Below are positions 45,727 through 55,839 of a stretch of DNA of 62,402 bases, one piece after another. The notes under the pieces were generated by a model, which saw only the letters and a program-made list of their open reading frames with translations, did no database searches and had not been told where the DNA came from. The translations under genes and the position numbers were made by a program. This DNA comes from Flavobacteriales bacterium. GTDB taxonomy: Bacteria > Bacteroidota > Bacteroidia > Flavobacteriales_D > UBA2798. The first letter of the stretch is position 1. The number at the start of each line of letters is the position of its first letter. The stretch lies in NCBI GenBank assembly GCA_019694795.1, contig JAIBBF010000014.1, positions 1 through 62,402 on the forward strand, given 5' to 3'.

Positions 45727-48700
45727 TTAATTCAATTTTTCAAATGTAATTAAATATTTAGTACCCCTTTGCGGCTCCGAATCAAGAAGCATTTTACCAT
45801 CCAGCTGTTCCACCAGGGTCGCCACCAGCTGCAATCCCAGGGTTTCGGTCGACATCGGATCAAAGCCCGGGGGCAATCCGCATCCATTATCTTCCACCCT
45901 TAACTGTACCTGCTTGCCCGATTCCACCAGCTCAATGATAATCCTGCCCTTGACACCATCCTTAAAGGCATATTTCAAAGCGTTGGAAACTAGTTCGTTA
46001 ACTATTAATCCGCAAGGAATAGACTGATCTAAATTCAGTTGGACATCTCCAAGCTGGAAATCAAGTTCGACTAAATCGCCAAATACCTGGTATGAATGTA
46101 CTAAATTTTTCGACAAGTTATATATGTACTCCGAAAAATTAACGGAGCTGAAGTTCTTGGTCTGATATAGACTTTCGTGGATGAAGGACATGGACTTGAT
46201 CCGATTCTGGCTTTCACGTAAAATCTGCAACGTACCTTCATCACGAACATAACTCGATTGGAGATTGAGGATACTGGAAATTACCTGCAAGTTGTTTTTC
46301 ACCCGGTGATGGACTTCCTTAAGTAAAACCTCTTTTTCTTTTAAGGAATCAAGCAAGTCGTTTTCCGCTTTTTTCTTCTCGGTGATATCGTGAGCGAGGC
46401 AACTGATTTCTTCAATTTCGCCTGACTCCAGTCGAATAGGGTTGAGGTAGGTTTCAAACCAGCGATCGGAAGAACGTATGCCGAATAAAGGCCCATCCAA
46501 TTCATGCGCACTACCATGAAATGCAAATTCGAAAGGCGTGGTAATTTTTGCTTTGGTATCATCATCGAGATCACCAGAAAGCGCATCGAAAATATGCATA
46601 CCAATTTTAACCGGTATCTGAAACAAACTTTGCATGATATCGGCAAAGCTTTTATTGAAAGAGGTAATGGTATAATTACGATCCATTGTCCACATCATCA
46701 TATTGGATGAGTTTTCGAAAATGGATTTAATTTTTGCGTTTTGTTCCTGAACGATTTTTTCCGCCTCAATAATTTCAGTGATATCCCGCGAAACACCCAT
46801 GGCACCAATTACACTTCCGCTTGGCGATTTAATTAATGAAGCAGAGATGTACGAAATAAATACCTCGCCGGATTTTCTGCGATTAGAAATTTCACCCGTG
46901 TAGGTTCCTTCCTTATCCAGGTAATTTTTTATTGTGATATAGTCCAATTCAGAACTATATAATAAAGAAATATGCTGACCTAAAATTTCTTCTTTATCAT
47001 ACCCGAAACAATTCAATGCTGCGGGATTCATTTGTGTAATTAAATTATTAATGTCCGTAGCGATAATCATATCGATAGAACTACCAATAATACTTTCTGT
47101 GTATTGCTGAATTTCCTGTAACCGGCGTTGCGTTTCTTTGTGCTCATTAATTTCGGCTTCCAGCAATTGATTGGTTTGCTCAGCTACCTCTGCACGCAGT
47201 TTTTCTTTTTCAAGTTGTAATTCCGCAGAAATATTTATTAAGGTTGTTTGAATAGAAGGTTTCCCCTCGTAAACGATCAATTGAGATTTCGTTTCAATAT
47301 CGATAACATCGCCAGAAACATTTCTCATTTTAACACGAATAAAAGGTACGCTTTCACCGTTCAAAATTTTCCTTCTGCGTTCATGACTTTCTTCCACATA
47401 GTCGGGCATTAGAAAATCATAAATCGAAAATTTACCCATGGTAAAATGATCACGATCTAATCCCACAATTTCAAATGCTTCCTGATTTGCATATTGAACG
47501 TATCCATCGGTGTGAATGAAAATACCATATGGAGATCCTTCTACTAATTGCTCATACGAACGTTTACTGTTCAATATTTGTTCTTCATATAATTTTCGTT
47601 CAGTAATATCCTCAACCACCGAAACCCTTACTTTACGGCTACCGAAAAACATGTATTTCCCTTTGGTGTCTAACCAAATAATGGAACCATCTTTTTTATA
47701 AACACGCAACTCGGTCAACTCATCAGAATCATCCCTTAATACTCTCGCCATTACGGCATGGTCTTCGGGAATAATAAAATCAGCAAGCGATTTACCTAAA
47801 ACATCTTTGCGACTATCGTAACCTAAAATAGAAACAATCTGATCATTGCAGTCGATGATTTTTCCTTCATCAGAAAAAACAACTCCTTCAATTGCTGAGG
47901 AGGCTAATAATTTAAACCGTTCTTCACTATCACGAAGAGCAATCTCTGCTTTCATCCGTTGTGTGATGTCGCGAATTACCACCTGAACAAAAATCTCATT
48001 TCCTAATGAGAATGAATTAAGTGAAATTTCAGTATCGAAAAATTTACCGGAGGCATTGTTCATTCTCCAGTAAAAAAACTGTGATTTTCCTTGTTCAGAT
48101 AACAATAAACGCTGCTTCCACTTTTCTGCAGAAGGCATTCCATCCGGTTGTATATCGGGCGAAAATGAAATCAGTGAATTTCCTACCAATTCAAATTTCG
48201 AATATCCGAACATATCAGATGAACGTTCATTACAATCGATAATTACATTGCGTGAAATGATGAAGATGGAGTCGTTCGTAACCTCAAATAAAAGTCTGAA
48301 TTTTTCTTCATTCTGAGCGAGCGCCTCACTGGTTAATTTTTGTTCAGTAATATCGATTAATGTCCCCATTAACACACCCTCATCGGGCGATAAGGAAACA
48401 TTTGCAAACAACCACAATTCCGATCCGTCCTTACGCTTTTGCCGCATTTCGTAATTCGACAGCATATTCTCCTTGTTCAAATCGGAAAGATATTTTTCCC
48501 TGTCGGCATCCGTAAAATATAAATCCTTACTCGATATACTTAAAATGTCTTCCTTACTATCATAACCAAACATGCGAACAAATGCATCATTACATTCCAG
48601 TATTTCTCCATTTAAGCGCGTTCTGAATACACCGGCAAGATTTCGTTCAAACAGGTTTCTGTATTTTTCTTCATTGGCACGAAGGACATCCTCATACTTT

Positions 48701-50421
48701 TTCTTTTCAGAAACATCCCTTACCACACCGAAATTTTTGTACAATCTTCCCTTCTCATCAAATTGAGGAAACATGGATTCTTCGAGCCATTTATAGGTTT
48801 GACTCGATTGATCTAAAAACCGGTAAGTAAAAATTCCGGATGTTTTTTTATCTCTTATTTCCTGTAATTGAATGCGGACATTTTGCAAATCTTCCGGGTG
48901 GAAATAATTATTGATTGAACCATCCTGAACTGATTTTATGTATTGCTCACGTGGGATACCTACCAGCTTTTCGATTTGAGGTCCTAAAAAATTAAAATGT
49001 TTATTTCCCTTTTCATCAATATCCAGACTATATACCAGTGAATCGATGTTATCAATTACAAGTTCAAGATTTTTCTGAATGGATCTGATGCGTAATTCAG
49101 CATCTTTCATTTCAGTAATATCAAAGGCAGTTCCCTCGATATATTCGGCTTCATTTCTTGAGTTGTGAATCAGAGAAACGTTTTCCAGTAACCAGATTTC
49201 TTTTCCTGATCTTAATCGAATTTTACTTTCGTGATTATAAAAATGCGGGTTTTGTTTTAATAGCTGAACAAATCTTCCTTTGTCGGTAGAATCGATATAT
49301 AATTCGGATATGGATTTACCGATAATTTCATTTTTATCGCTAAATCCCATAATACCTGCAAAGGAATTATTGCAATCAATCAGAATATTATCCAGGCTGA
49401 TTCTGTAAAAACCGGCAAGGTTCCGTTCAATCATCGACCGGTAACGTTCTTCCGATTTTTTCAATGAAATTTCATTGTTTACACGCAATGTAACATCCGA
49501 TGAAATTCCAATACTCGCTACATGATTACCTTCTTGATCCAGCTTTGGAAATACCTTTTCTTCGATCCATATATAACCATCACTTTTTAAAAAGCGATAT
49601 ATCATAGAAACCGGTACCTTCTTTTCGGATAATATTCTGGAGGCATCAATTACTCCGGGTAAATCTTCCGGATGAATTCGTTCTATAATTCTTCCTGATT
49701 TAATTTCCGTGATATATTCATCAACAGATAAACCTAAAATATCATCAATTGTAGCTGAAACATATCTTAATGTTTTAATTCCTTTATCGTCGATAGAAAC
49801 ATTGTAAACCACCTTATCAATCGAATCGAGTAAGGTTAACAAACGATCGCGACTTCCGGATAATTCGTTTTTGTTTTCAATTAAATTACGTAATAAAATA
49901 AAGCGTGTATAGTGAATTACAAATCCCACGATACCCATTACAAAAACCAACACAACAATACTTGAAGCATTATTTTCGGGGTTATTAATTATAAACGAAG
50001 CAATAACGGAAACAATTAAAAACGAGATGGTATAAAATACAGTAATGCGATGATCCTGAATTGCGACAACGATGGCAATAAAACTCAAAACAAAAGTTAA
50101 ATAATCTTCTGTATTGTAGCCCGAAGAATACATGTTGGCAAAAGCATAAATGGTAGCTAAATACCCAATGCCAAAAAATATTTCTTTCAGCCTAATTTTA
50201 ATCTGCTCAAAAAAGAAAGATAGAATCAGAACAGAGGTAAATGAAATAATAACCAGCAGATCTAATACAAAACTTTTTGTTACTCCCTCTGATGGTACAA
50301 CAAAGGTCAACAAGGGCGCTACGATAGCACCAAACAAAAAATAAATTCGGTAAATTTTATAATGTTCGTCGCTTTGACTAAAACCGAATTCTTTCTTAAG
50401 AAATCCGATAAGATTTCTCAT
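45727..50421 (-). CDS. large multi-PAS sensor histidine kinase (HisKA_2 type)
   Basis: 1564 residues: about six membrane helices in the first 180, nine PAS domains in a row (first begins near 191, last near 1240), and a HisKA_2-type dimerisation domain with LKEVHHRVKNNLQVISSILNL (phosphoacceptor histidine at about 1371-1372). An HATPase domain ends the protein (N-box NELVSNALKYAF; G1 VEDNGCGLP; G2 ETLGLQLVATL). PAS 1-2 and 3-4 are an internal tandem copy. It is preceded by the MORN protein gene with a 4-base overlap and followed by the LytTR regulator, so the three are likely one signalling unit. The ligand is unknown. Confidence 0.92.
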   Translation of the reverse strand: MRNLIGFLKKEFGFSQSDEHYKIYRIYFLFGAIVAPLLTFVVPSEGVTKSFVLDLLVIISFTSVLILSFFFEQIKIRLKEIFFGIGYLATIYAFANMYSSGYNTEDYLTFVLSFIAIVVAIQDHRITVFYTISFLIVSVIASFIINNPENNASSIVVLVFVMGIVGFVIHYTRFILLRNLIENKNELSGSRDRLLTLLDSIDKVVYNVSIDDKGIKTLRYVSATIDDILGLSVDEYITEIKSGRIIERIHPEDLPGVIDASRILSEKKVPVSMIYRFLKSDGYIWIEEKVFPKLDQEGNHVASIGISSDVTLRVNNEISLKKSEERYRSMIERNLAGFYRISLDNILIDCNNSFAGIMGFSDKNEIIGKSISELYIDSTDKGRFVQLLKQNPHFYNHESKIRLRSGKEIWLLENVSLIHNSRNEAEYIEGTAFDITEMKDAELRIRSIQKNLELVIDNIDSLVYSLDIDEKGNKHFNFLGPQIEKLVGIPREQYIKSVQDGSINNYFHPEDLQNVRIQLQEIRDKKTSGIFTYRFLDQSSQTYKWLEESMFPQFDEKGRLYKNFGVVRDVSEKKKYEDVLRANEEKYRNLFERNLAGVFRTRLNGEILECNDAFVRMFGYDSKEDILSISSKDLYFTDADREKYLSDLNKENMLSNYEMRQKRKDGSELWLFANVSLSPDEGVLMGTLIDITEQKLTSEALAQNEEKFRLLFEVTNDSIFIISRNVIIDCNERSSDMFGYSKFELVGNSLISFSPDIQPDGMPSAEKWKQRLLLSEQGKSQFFYWRMNNASGKFFDTEISLNSFSLGNEIFVQVVIRDITQRMKAEIALRDSEERFKLLASSAIEGVVFSDEGKIIDCNDQIVSILGYDSRKDVLGKSLADFIIPEDHAVMARVLRDDSDELTELRVYKKDGSIIWLDTKGKYMFFGSRKVRVSVVEDITERKLYEEQILNSKRSYEQLVEGSPYGIFIHTDGYVQYANQEAFEIVGLDRDHFTMGKFSIYDFLMPDYVEESHERRRKILNGESVPFIRVKMRNVSGDVIDIETKSQLIVYEGKPSIQTTLINISAELQLEKEKLRAEVAEQTNQLLEAEINEHKETQRRLQEIQQYTESIIGSSIDMIIATDINNLITQMNPAALNCFGYDKEEILGQHISLLYSSELDYITIKNYLDKEGTYTGEISNRRKSGEVFISYISASLIKSPSGSVIGAMGVSRDITEIIEAEKIVQEQNAKIKSIFENSSNMMMWTMDRNYTITSFNKSFADIMQSLFQIPVKIGMHIFDALSGDLDDDTKAKITTPFEFAFHGSAHELDGPLFGIRSSDRWFETYLNPIRLESGEIEEISCLAHDITEKKKAENDLLDSLKEKEVLLKEVHHRVKNNLQVISSILNLQSSYVRDEGTLQILRESQNRIKSMSFIHESLYQTKNFSSVNFSEYIYNLSKNLVHSYQVFGDLVELDFQLGDVQLNLDQSIPCGLIVNELVSNALKYAFKDGVKGRIIIELVESGKQVQLRVEDNGCGLPPGFDPMSTETLGLQLVATLVEQLDGKMLLDSEPQRGTKYLITFEKLN
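48322..49851 (-). repeat. internal tandem duplication of a two-PAS module in the histidine kinase
   Basis: Residues 191-441 and 446-700 align in order. The first PAS of each pair contains the element LDSIDKVVYNVSIDDKG or VIDNIDSLVYSLDIDEKG with a following I.PEDL/HPEDL and W.EE..FP. The second of each has ERNLAGFYR or ERNLAGVFR and GKEIWLLENVSL or GSELWLFANVSL. The unit is about 255 residues. Confidence 0.8.
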
Positions 50422-51968
50422 TGTTCAACCGCATTAACTTTTAACGGATCCATTTTTTCTTTTCGTTTAATTCCGTCAAATCTCGTTTCTACTCCGTGTT
50501 TGTATTCAATGGATAAATGAGGTGTTCCATCTTCATTATAATGATGCCAGGTACCCTCTTTTAATCCCTGTTTAAATTTTCCTTCTAAACGAAGTTGTCC
50601 GTTATCATAATAATATTTATGCTTTCCTTCCGCTAATCCGTTTACATATTTCCCGGTAAAAGCAATTTTTCCGTTATCATAAATAAACTCCCAATCACCA
50701 TCCTTTTCACCATCTATAAATTTACCCTTTTCGGTGTGATCTCCCACATGATAAAACCAATCTCCGGTCCTTTTACCATCTATGAACTCTCCTTGCGTTA
50801 AAATGGCTCCTAATGAGTCGTATTCAATACTAACTCCGTCCTCCTTACCATACCTGTAGTTTTCTTCCCGGTGAAGTTTACCGTTGGCATAAAACCAATT
50901 CCACATTCCATGTGGTTTACCTTTTACGTATTTACCTTTTTGTTCAATTTTACCATTGCGGTGGTAAAACTTCCATTCATCGGTTTTCATTCCATTTTCA
51001 TACTTGCCTTCTGCACGTACTTTACCGTCTTTATAGAAATATTTCCAGGGACCAACATAGGACCCGTCGCCATCAACAATTCCTTCTGCTACCAGCGTAT
51101 CGTTTTCATACATGTACGAATTGATAATCTGTCCCAGTGTATCATATTCACGGAAAACACCATTTTTTAATCCATTGGTATAACCGCCTACGAGACGAAT
51201 TTTACCTGTGGGATAATATTCAGTTCTGAAATCAATAAAAACAGTCTCTTCAGCATACTCCTGTTTTTGTCCCTCTTCGTACTTCTCAATGACTTTTAAA
51301 TTCCCTTTTTTATCGTATTCCTTAAAATAACCAACCTGAATACCTCCGCTAAATTCAGCTTCAGTTTTTACGGTTCCGTCGGGATAAAACTCAACCCATT
51401 TACCGGTTTTATTTCCATTTTCATCCTTACGATTTATTTTATTTTGAAGTCTTAATCTGCCATCCTGATAATCCTCAATAGCAATAACCACACCCGTAGA
51501 ATCAAACTCTCTTGCTGCACCTGTAATTACATTATCTGCATAATTTTCGGTGCGCTTTACTTTACCATTCGGGTGATAAACAATTACAGGTCCCTGCTTA
51601 ATATTGTTCGCATAATTTTCCTCACTTAACAAATTCCCGTTTACATCGTAATTCCGTGTAAGTCCATTTTTCTTTCCTTCTGCGTAATTAATTTCCGTTT
51701 GAATAACTCCCTTATCAGAATAAAATTTCCAGGTACTGTCTAACTGATAATTTTTCCGGTTTCCTTCTGTTTTTAATTTTCCTGTTTCATAATAAGTTTT
51801 CCAATATCCCTCCGGTTTACCTTCCTTCATGGTACCTTCGCTCGACTTATTTCCATTGGGATAATAAAAAACATTGTATCCATTCGGGTTAACCTGAGCA
51901 TGCACCAAATCCATTGCAAGAATAAGAAGGAATACAATACACCCTATTATCTTTTTACCCACTCTCAT
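50418..51968 (-). CDS. secreted MORN-repeat (YwqK-like) protein
   Basis: 516 residues: signal peptide (about 1-24), then about twenty MORN-type repeats across the whole length, each of the kind YYPNGK....G.Y..G...G.W..Y, and a short basic C-terminus. MORN/YwqK repeat proteins form beta-sheets and act as scaffolds or ligand-binding surfaces; the YwqK name comes from a toxin-antitoxin context, but here no toxin is nearby. The last 4 bases overlap the start of the histidine kinase gene, which strongly suggests co-translation and a sensory role, although that is inference. Confidence 0.82.
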   Translation of the reverse strand: MRVGKKIIGCIVFLLILAMDLVHAQVNPNGYNVFYYPNGNKSSEGTMKEGKPEGYWKTYYETGKLKTEGNRKNYQLDSTWKFYSDKGVIQTEINYAEGKKNGLTRNYDVNGNLLSEENYANNIKQGPVIVYHPNGKVKRTENYADNVITGAAREFDSTGVVIAIEDYQDGRLRLQNKINRKDENGNKTGKWVEFYPDGTVKTEAEFSGGIQVGYFKEYDKKGNLKVIEKYEEGQKQEYAEETVFIDFRTEYYPTGKIRLVGGYTNGLKNGVFREYDTLGQIINSYMYENDTLVAEGIVDGDGSYVGPWKYFYKDGKVRAEGKYENGMKTDEWKFYHRNGKIEQKGKYVKGKPHGMWNWFYANGKLHREENYRYGKEDGVSIEYDSLGAILTQGEFIDGKRTGDWFYHVGDHTEKGKFIDGEKDGDWEFIYDNGKIAFTGKYVNGLAEGKHKYYYDNGQLRLEGKFKQGLKEGTWHHYNEDGTPHLSIEYKHGVETRFDGIKRKEKMDPLKVNAVEQ

Positions 51969-52377
51969 TTTATATATATCTTTTATTTTAATGTTATTCT
52001 CTTTTATTACGGTGTTAACACTGTTAATAGTATCTGCGCTAATTTCTTTATTTCGTCACTTATCAATAATTATTCATAGGTTATTAGAACCCAAAAATTT
52101 GAATCTTAGCAATATACGTGATTTTTAACACATGGTGTAAAAACTTGGTTTCGGATAAATACTTACTTTTGAATTTACAAAAATGTTGATTCTGATGTTT
52201 AGTTGATACTTAAATAATCTCTCAACTTATTGTAAGGAGAATGAATTTAATGTTATACAGGATTGAATCGGGAATTGACAAAACTTATTTTAATAAGATA
52301 TTAACGGGAAATTCATGTAATTAACAGCATCTATAAGGATAACTAATCAGGTAGTTTATTAACAAAACAGCATACAA
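51969..52377. other. 409-base intergenic region upstream of rpiB and the MORN operon
   Basis: Strongly AT-rich. A plus-strand TACTTTTG (52164-52171) is an exact -7 match but about 200 bases before rpiB, with a TTG only 16 bases upstream. No -7 match is seen for the minus operon. A 27-codon frame at 52241-52324 has a good ribosome-binding site (AAGGAGA) but no family resemblance. No gene is called. Confidence 0.55.
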
Positions 52378-52812
52378 ATGAAAACAATTGCTATAGGCTG
52401 CGATCATGCCGGATTTCAATTAAAAACGAAATTAATTGACCATTTACGGGCGAATGGTTATTCCGTGGAAGACAAAGGAACCTATTCCGAAGAAAGCACA
52501 GATTATCCGGATTATGCCCACGCAGTTTCTAAAGCGGTTGAAAATAATGAAGTTGATCTCGGAATTTTACTCTGTGGTAGCGGAAACGGAATCAGCATGG
52601 CTGCTAACAAACACCAGGGAATTCGCGCTGCATTATGCTGGATGCCGGAAATTGCAAGTCTTGCCCGTTTACATAATAATGCCAATGTGCTTTCGATCCC
52701 CGCAAGGTATGTTAGTGACGAACAAGCGATTGAGATTTTGGATACATTTTTGAATACTTCATTTGAGGGCGGTCGACATGAACGCCGCGTTAACAAGATT
52801 GCTTGCAGTTAA
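52378..52812 (+). CDS. rpiB: ribose 5-phosphate isomerase B
   Basis: 144 residues, the usual length. GCDHAGF (7-13) carries the substrate-binding D9 and H10. The catalytic cysteine is C66 in LLCGSGNGISM, and H99 lies in LARLHNNANVL. The enzyme interconverts ribose 5-phosphate and ribulose 5-phosphate in the pentose phosphate pathway (or related sugars in some species). It is followed 2 bases later by a secreted peptidase gene. Confidence 0.93.
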   Translation: MKTIAIGCDHAGFQLKTKLIDHLRANGYSVEDKGTYSEESTDYPDYAHAVSKAVENNEVDLGILLCGSGNGISMAANKHQGIRAALCWMPEIASLARLHNNANVLSIPARYVSDEQAIEILDTFLNTSFEGGRHERRVNKIACS

Positions 52813-52814
52813 GT

Positions 52815-54383
52815 ATGAAAAGCTTATTCACATTTTGTTCATTTCTTTTGTTGATTCATTGTGTAAAAGCACAACAAAAGATTGATAGTACGGCACTTAA
52901 ATATTCGGCCTTCATTAACAAAGAAGACTTGTCGAAACACCTCCATGTTTTAGCTTCGGATGAATATGAGGGTAGAGAAACAGGTAAAGCGGGACAAAAA
53001 AAGGCAGCCGCTTATATTGCTGCTCAATTTAAGGCATTGGGGATTCCGGCTGTAATTGGACAATCCTATTTTCAGTCGTACAACGTAGTGGAGCAAGCCC
53101 CAAACGGAGAAATTTCCATTCGCGGAAAATCCTATGAATTTATTCGCGACTTCTATTATTTCCCCGGCTTTAGTGATACGGTGATTAAAAGCAATAAAAT
53201 TCTGCTCTTAGGTTATGGTATCGATGATCCTATTTATTCAGATTATACAGGGGCAGAAGTAAAAGGAAAAATTCTGCTTTTAATGGATGGTGAGCCAATG
53301 GATAAAAAAGGAAAATCCCTGATCACCAAATCCAAAAAATTATCCGTGTGGAGTTCCGATCAAAAGAAAAAAATTCAACTGGCAAAATCGAAAGGTGCAG
53401 CAGCAGTGATTGTATTAAAGAATAATTATTCTCTAAATCTCGATTATTACCGACACTATATAGAAAAGCCATCCATGATGCTGGAGATGGATACGGTAGA
53501 TTCCGATTATAAAGCACAGAAGCGTCGATTACACACGTTTTATTTTAATGAAGATTTAGCTCCTGTTTTTTTAGGCGATAAATCGCTCGCTGCTATTCGT
53601 ACGCAAATTGCCAAAACTAAAAAGACAGTGCGAATGGAGTTGAATTGCGAGATTGAAATAAAAATTGATCGCGACAATGAAGTGCTGAGCGCAGAAAATG
53701 TGCTGGCTTATATTGAAGGTACCGATAAGAAAGATGAGTTGGTTATTATTACTGCACATTACGATCATATCGGCATGGAAGGAGATAAGGTCTTTAACGG
53801 AGCAGATGATGATGGTTCCGGAACCGTTGCACTGCTGGAATTGGCAGAAGCTTTTCAAGCGGCAGCAAAGGCAGGAAAGCGACCAAGAAGATCTATTCTG
53901 ATTATGATGGTGTCGGGTGAGGAAAAAGGATTGCTGGGCTCTTATTATTATTCTGAATATCCCGTTTTCCCATTGGCAAAAACAGTGGTGGATTTAAATA
54001 TAGATATGATAGGCCGTTTGGATAAGGATCATGAAAACAATCCCAACTATATTTATTTAATCGGATCAAATATTTTGAGCGACGACCTTCACGCGGTGAG
54101 TGAAAAGGCCAATGAATTGTATACCGGATTGCAACTGGATTACAAATACAATGACCTGAAAGATCCCAATCGTTTTTACTATCGTTCCGACCACTACAAT
54201 TTTGCCAAAAAGAATATTCCGGTGATTTTCTACTTTAACGGCGTGCATGAAGACTACCATCAGGCCACGGATGATGTGGAGAAAATAGATTTCCTTAAAA
54301 TGGAGAAAATTACGCGTCTGGTTTTCTTTACTGCCTGGGAAATTGCGAATCGGGAAGAGCGGATTCAGTTAAAAACGCCCTAA
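52815..54383 (+). CDS. secreted M28-family aminopeptidase with PA domain
   Basis: 522 residues from ATG 52815: signal peptide (1-20), a PA-like insert (about 115-230), and a M28 zinc peptidase domain with H315 (TAHYDH), bridging D332 (ADDDGSG), E369-E370 (SGEEKG), D397 (NIDMIGR) and H482 (YHQATDD). All metal ligands are present, so it should be active on peptides in the periplasm or outside. The start codon is chosen after the signal peptide pattern; the open frame extends to a TTG at 52803 that would overlap rpiB. It is co-transcribed with rpiB by position. Confidence 0.88.
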   Translation: MKSLFTFCSFLLLIHCVKAQQKIDSTALKYSAFINKEDLSKHLHVLASDEYEGRETGKAGQKKAAAYIAAQFKALGIPAVIGQSYFQSYNVVEQAPNGEISIRGKSYEFIRDFYYFPGFSDTVIKSNKILLLGYGIDDPIYSDYTGAEVKGKILLLMDGEPMDKKGKSLITKSKKLSVWSSDQKKKIQLAKSKGAAAVIVLKNNYSLNLDYYRHYIEKPSMMLEMDTVDSDYKAQKRRLHTFYFNEDLAPVFLGDKSLAAIRTQIAKTKKTVRMELNCEIEIKIDRDNEVLSAENVLAYIEGTDKKDELVIITAHYDHIGMEGDKVFNGADDDGSGTVALLELAEAFQAAAKAGKRPRRSILIMMVSGEEKGLLGSYYYSEYPVFPLAKTVVDLNIDMIGRLDKDHENNPNYIYLIGSNILSDDLHAVSEKANELYTGLQLDYKYNDLKDPNRFYYRSDHYNFAKKNIPVIFYFNGVHEDYHQATDDVEKIDFLKMEKITRLVFFTAWEIANREERIQLKTP

Positions 54384-54406
54384 AAAAATTTTAAAAACGG
54401 CTTCGC

Positions 54407-54431
54407 CTTAAGATTTCATCAAAATTTTAAG
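54407..54431. other. AT-rich hairpin between convergent genes
   Basis: CTTAAGATTT (54407-54416) / AAATTTTAAG (54422-54431) with one wobble pair and a 5-base loop lies between the M28 peptidase and the TlpA gene. There is no T-run. It may be a weak terminator. Confidence 0.3.
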
Positions 54432-54451
54432 AATTCTTGGAAAGCTAATCT

Positions 54452-55723
54452 TTATTCAGCCAAGAGCTTTTCTACAAAGTTTCTGTTCAATTCCGAATAA
54501 CGGGTAAAATAATCGCCTGTGCCCGGCCCGTAAAACCCGGTGTGTATTTTGCGCACTTTCCCGTTTTTATCGATGAAAATAGAGGTTGGAAAGGACATCA
54601 CATGATTCAACATTGGGAGTGTTTTTGCAGCTTTTTCTTTACTGGCAGATCCCGCAATAAGAAATTGCCAATTGGCACCCAGGTGATTTTTATGATTGGA
54701 CACATTTCGAACGGATTCCTCAAAGTTTTCGGAGCGCTCATAACACAGCGAAATAATTTCCAGACCCTGTGCATGGTATTCATTGTAGAGATCTTTTAAA
54801 AAGGCGGTTTCGTCCATGCAATTCGGACACCAGGATCCCATTAGTTGAACGATAACCACTTTATTGGTGTAGTTGTCGGAAGGGAAAGAAACCGTTTCGC
54901 CTTTAAGATTGGGAAATGCAAAATTTAATCCGCTGTAACCCGGTTTGATGTAGGTTAAAGAGTCAGGATTTGCCAATTCAAATGCTGCATTTCTATTCGC
55001 GGTCCAGGGTTCCTGCCAGTGTTTTCCGGAGAAGAATTTTCCGCTTAATTGTTGTTCTGCATTTAAACGCGCATCAAATAAAAAAGCATGGCTGCCATCG
55101 AAACAGGAGAGCAACATTCGGTTGCCAAATACATTTCCTTCGAGGAATCGGTAATCACCGGTTTCGGTGAGAAAAGTACCGCTGATGCGATTGTTTTTCT
55201 GCTCAAACAATCCAACAGCATCGTATTGATCGTCGGTACCCGGACTAAAAATTACTTTCCATTTTCCATTAAAATCAGCAGGATCTTCGGATAGTGATTC
55301 AGGCAAAACAAATCGCTCTTCACTACCGAATTTGGCTGAAACATCAATATGATAATTGCAACAACGCGTGTAATTGTACCAGGCACCTACCAGTGTTCCC
55401 TGATCCATGCGTTTTAAACGAAATTCACTATCGAAAATGGGTAACCGGAAAAAAATCGAATCGCCGTTTAGGCTTAATTCCAGACTTTTTATTTTTTCTG
55501 TTCCGTTTACAACCTCAGCATAATATTTATTGTTTTCTTCCAGGAGATTAAAACGAAACGGAAGAAAGTCGGTTGCACTTAATTGCATATTCATTTTCCA
55601 TTCGCCAACCGAAAGAAATTTATCCTTACCGGATACCCCGTGTTTTTCTTCCTGAACCGAAGCAACACCACAAGCCATTAACATGGCCGAAAAAACAAAC
55701 AGGTAGAGAGATGTAGTACGCAT
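54452..55723 (-). CDS. TlpA-family thiol-disulfide lipoprotein
   Basis: 423 residues. Lipobox at C18 (LMAC) indicates a lipoprotein. A beta-rich N-terminal region (about 35-245) is followed by a thioredoxin-like domain with C299-x2-C302 (WCPNC) and a cis-proline in SFPTSIFIDKNG. TlpA/ResA-like enzymes reduce disulfides in the periplasm, for example in cytochrome maturation or in sulfur handling. The active-site pair is intact. No obvious partner is next to it. Confidence 0.85.
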   Translation of the reverse strand: MRTTSLYLFVFSAMLMACGVASVQEEKHGVSGKDKFLSVGEWKMNMQLSATDFLPFRFNLLEENNKYYAEVVNGTEKIKSLELSLNGDSIFFRLPIFDSEFRLKRMDQGTLVGAWYNYTRCCNYHIDVSAKFGSEERFVLPESLSEDPADFNGKWKVIFSPGTDDQYDAVGLFEQKNNRISGTFLTETGDYRFLEGNVFGNRMLLSCFDGSHAFLFDARLNAEQQLSGKFFSGKHWQEPWTANRNAAFELANPDSLTYIKPGYSGLNFAFPNLKGETVSFPSDNYTNKVVIVQLMGSWCPNCMDETAFLKDLYNEYHAQGLEIISLCYERSENFEESVRNVSNHKNHLGANWQFLIAGSASKEKAAKTLPMLNHVMSFPTSIFIDKNGKVRKIHTGFYGPGTGDYFTRYSELNRNFVEKLLAE

Positions 55724-55839
55724 GATGAATAGGCTTCAATATTACCCAGAATTCCTTGACCTTGGGCGTTTCTTTCACTATTTTGCTTACCCAATGCAAC
55801 CTTTAAATTGGATTTTCAGTCTTTAATTTCGAACGATCC

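Noticed and set aside
50418-51968. YwqK-type antitoxin in a toxin-antitoxin system
   Set aside because: MORN-repeat proteins are often labelled so, but there is a signal peptide, no toxin gene next to it, and it is coupled to a histidine kinase.
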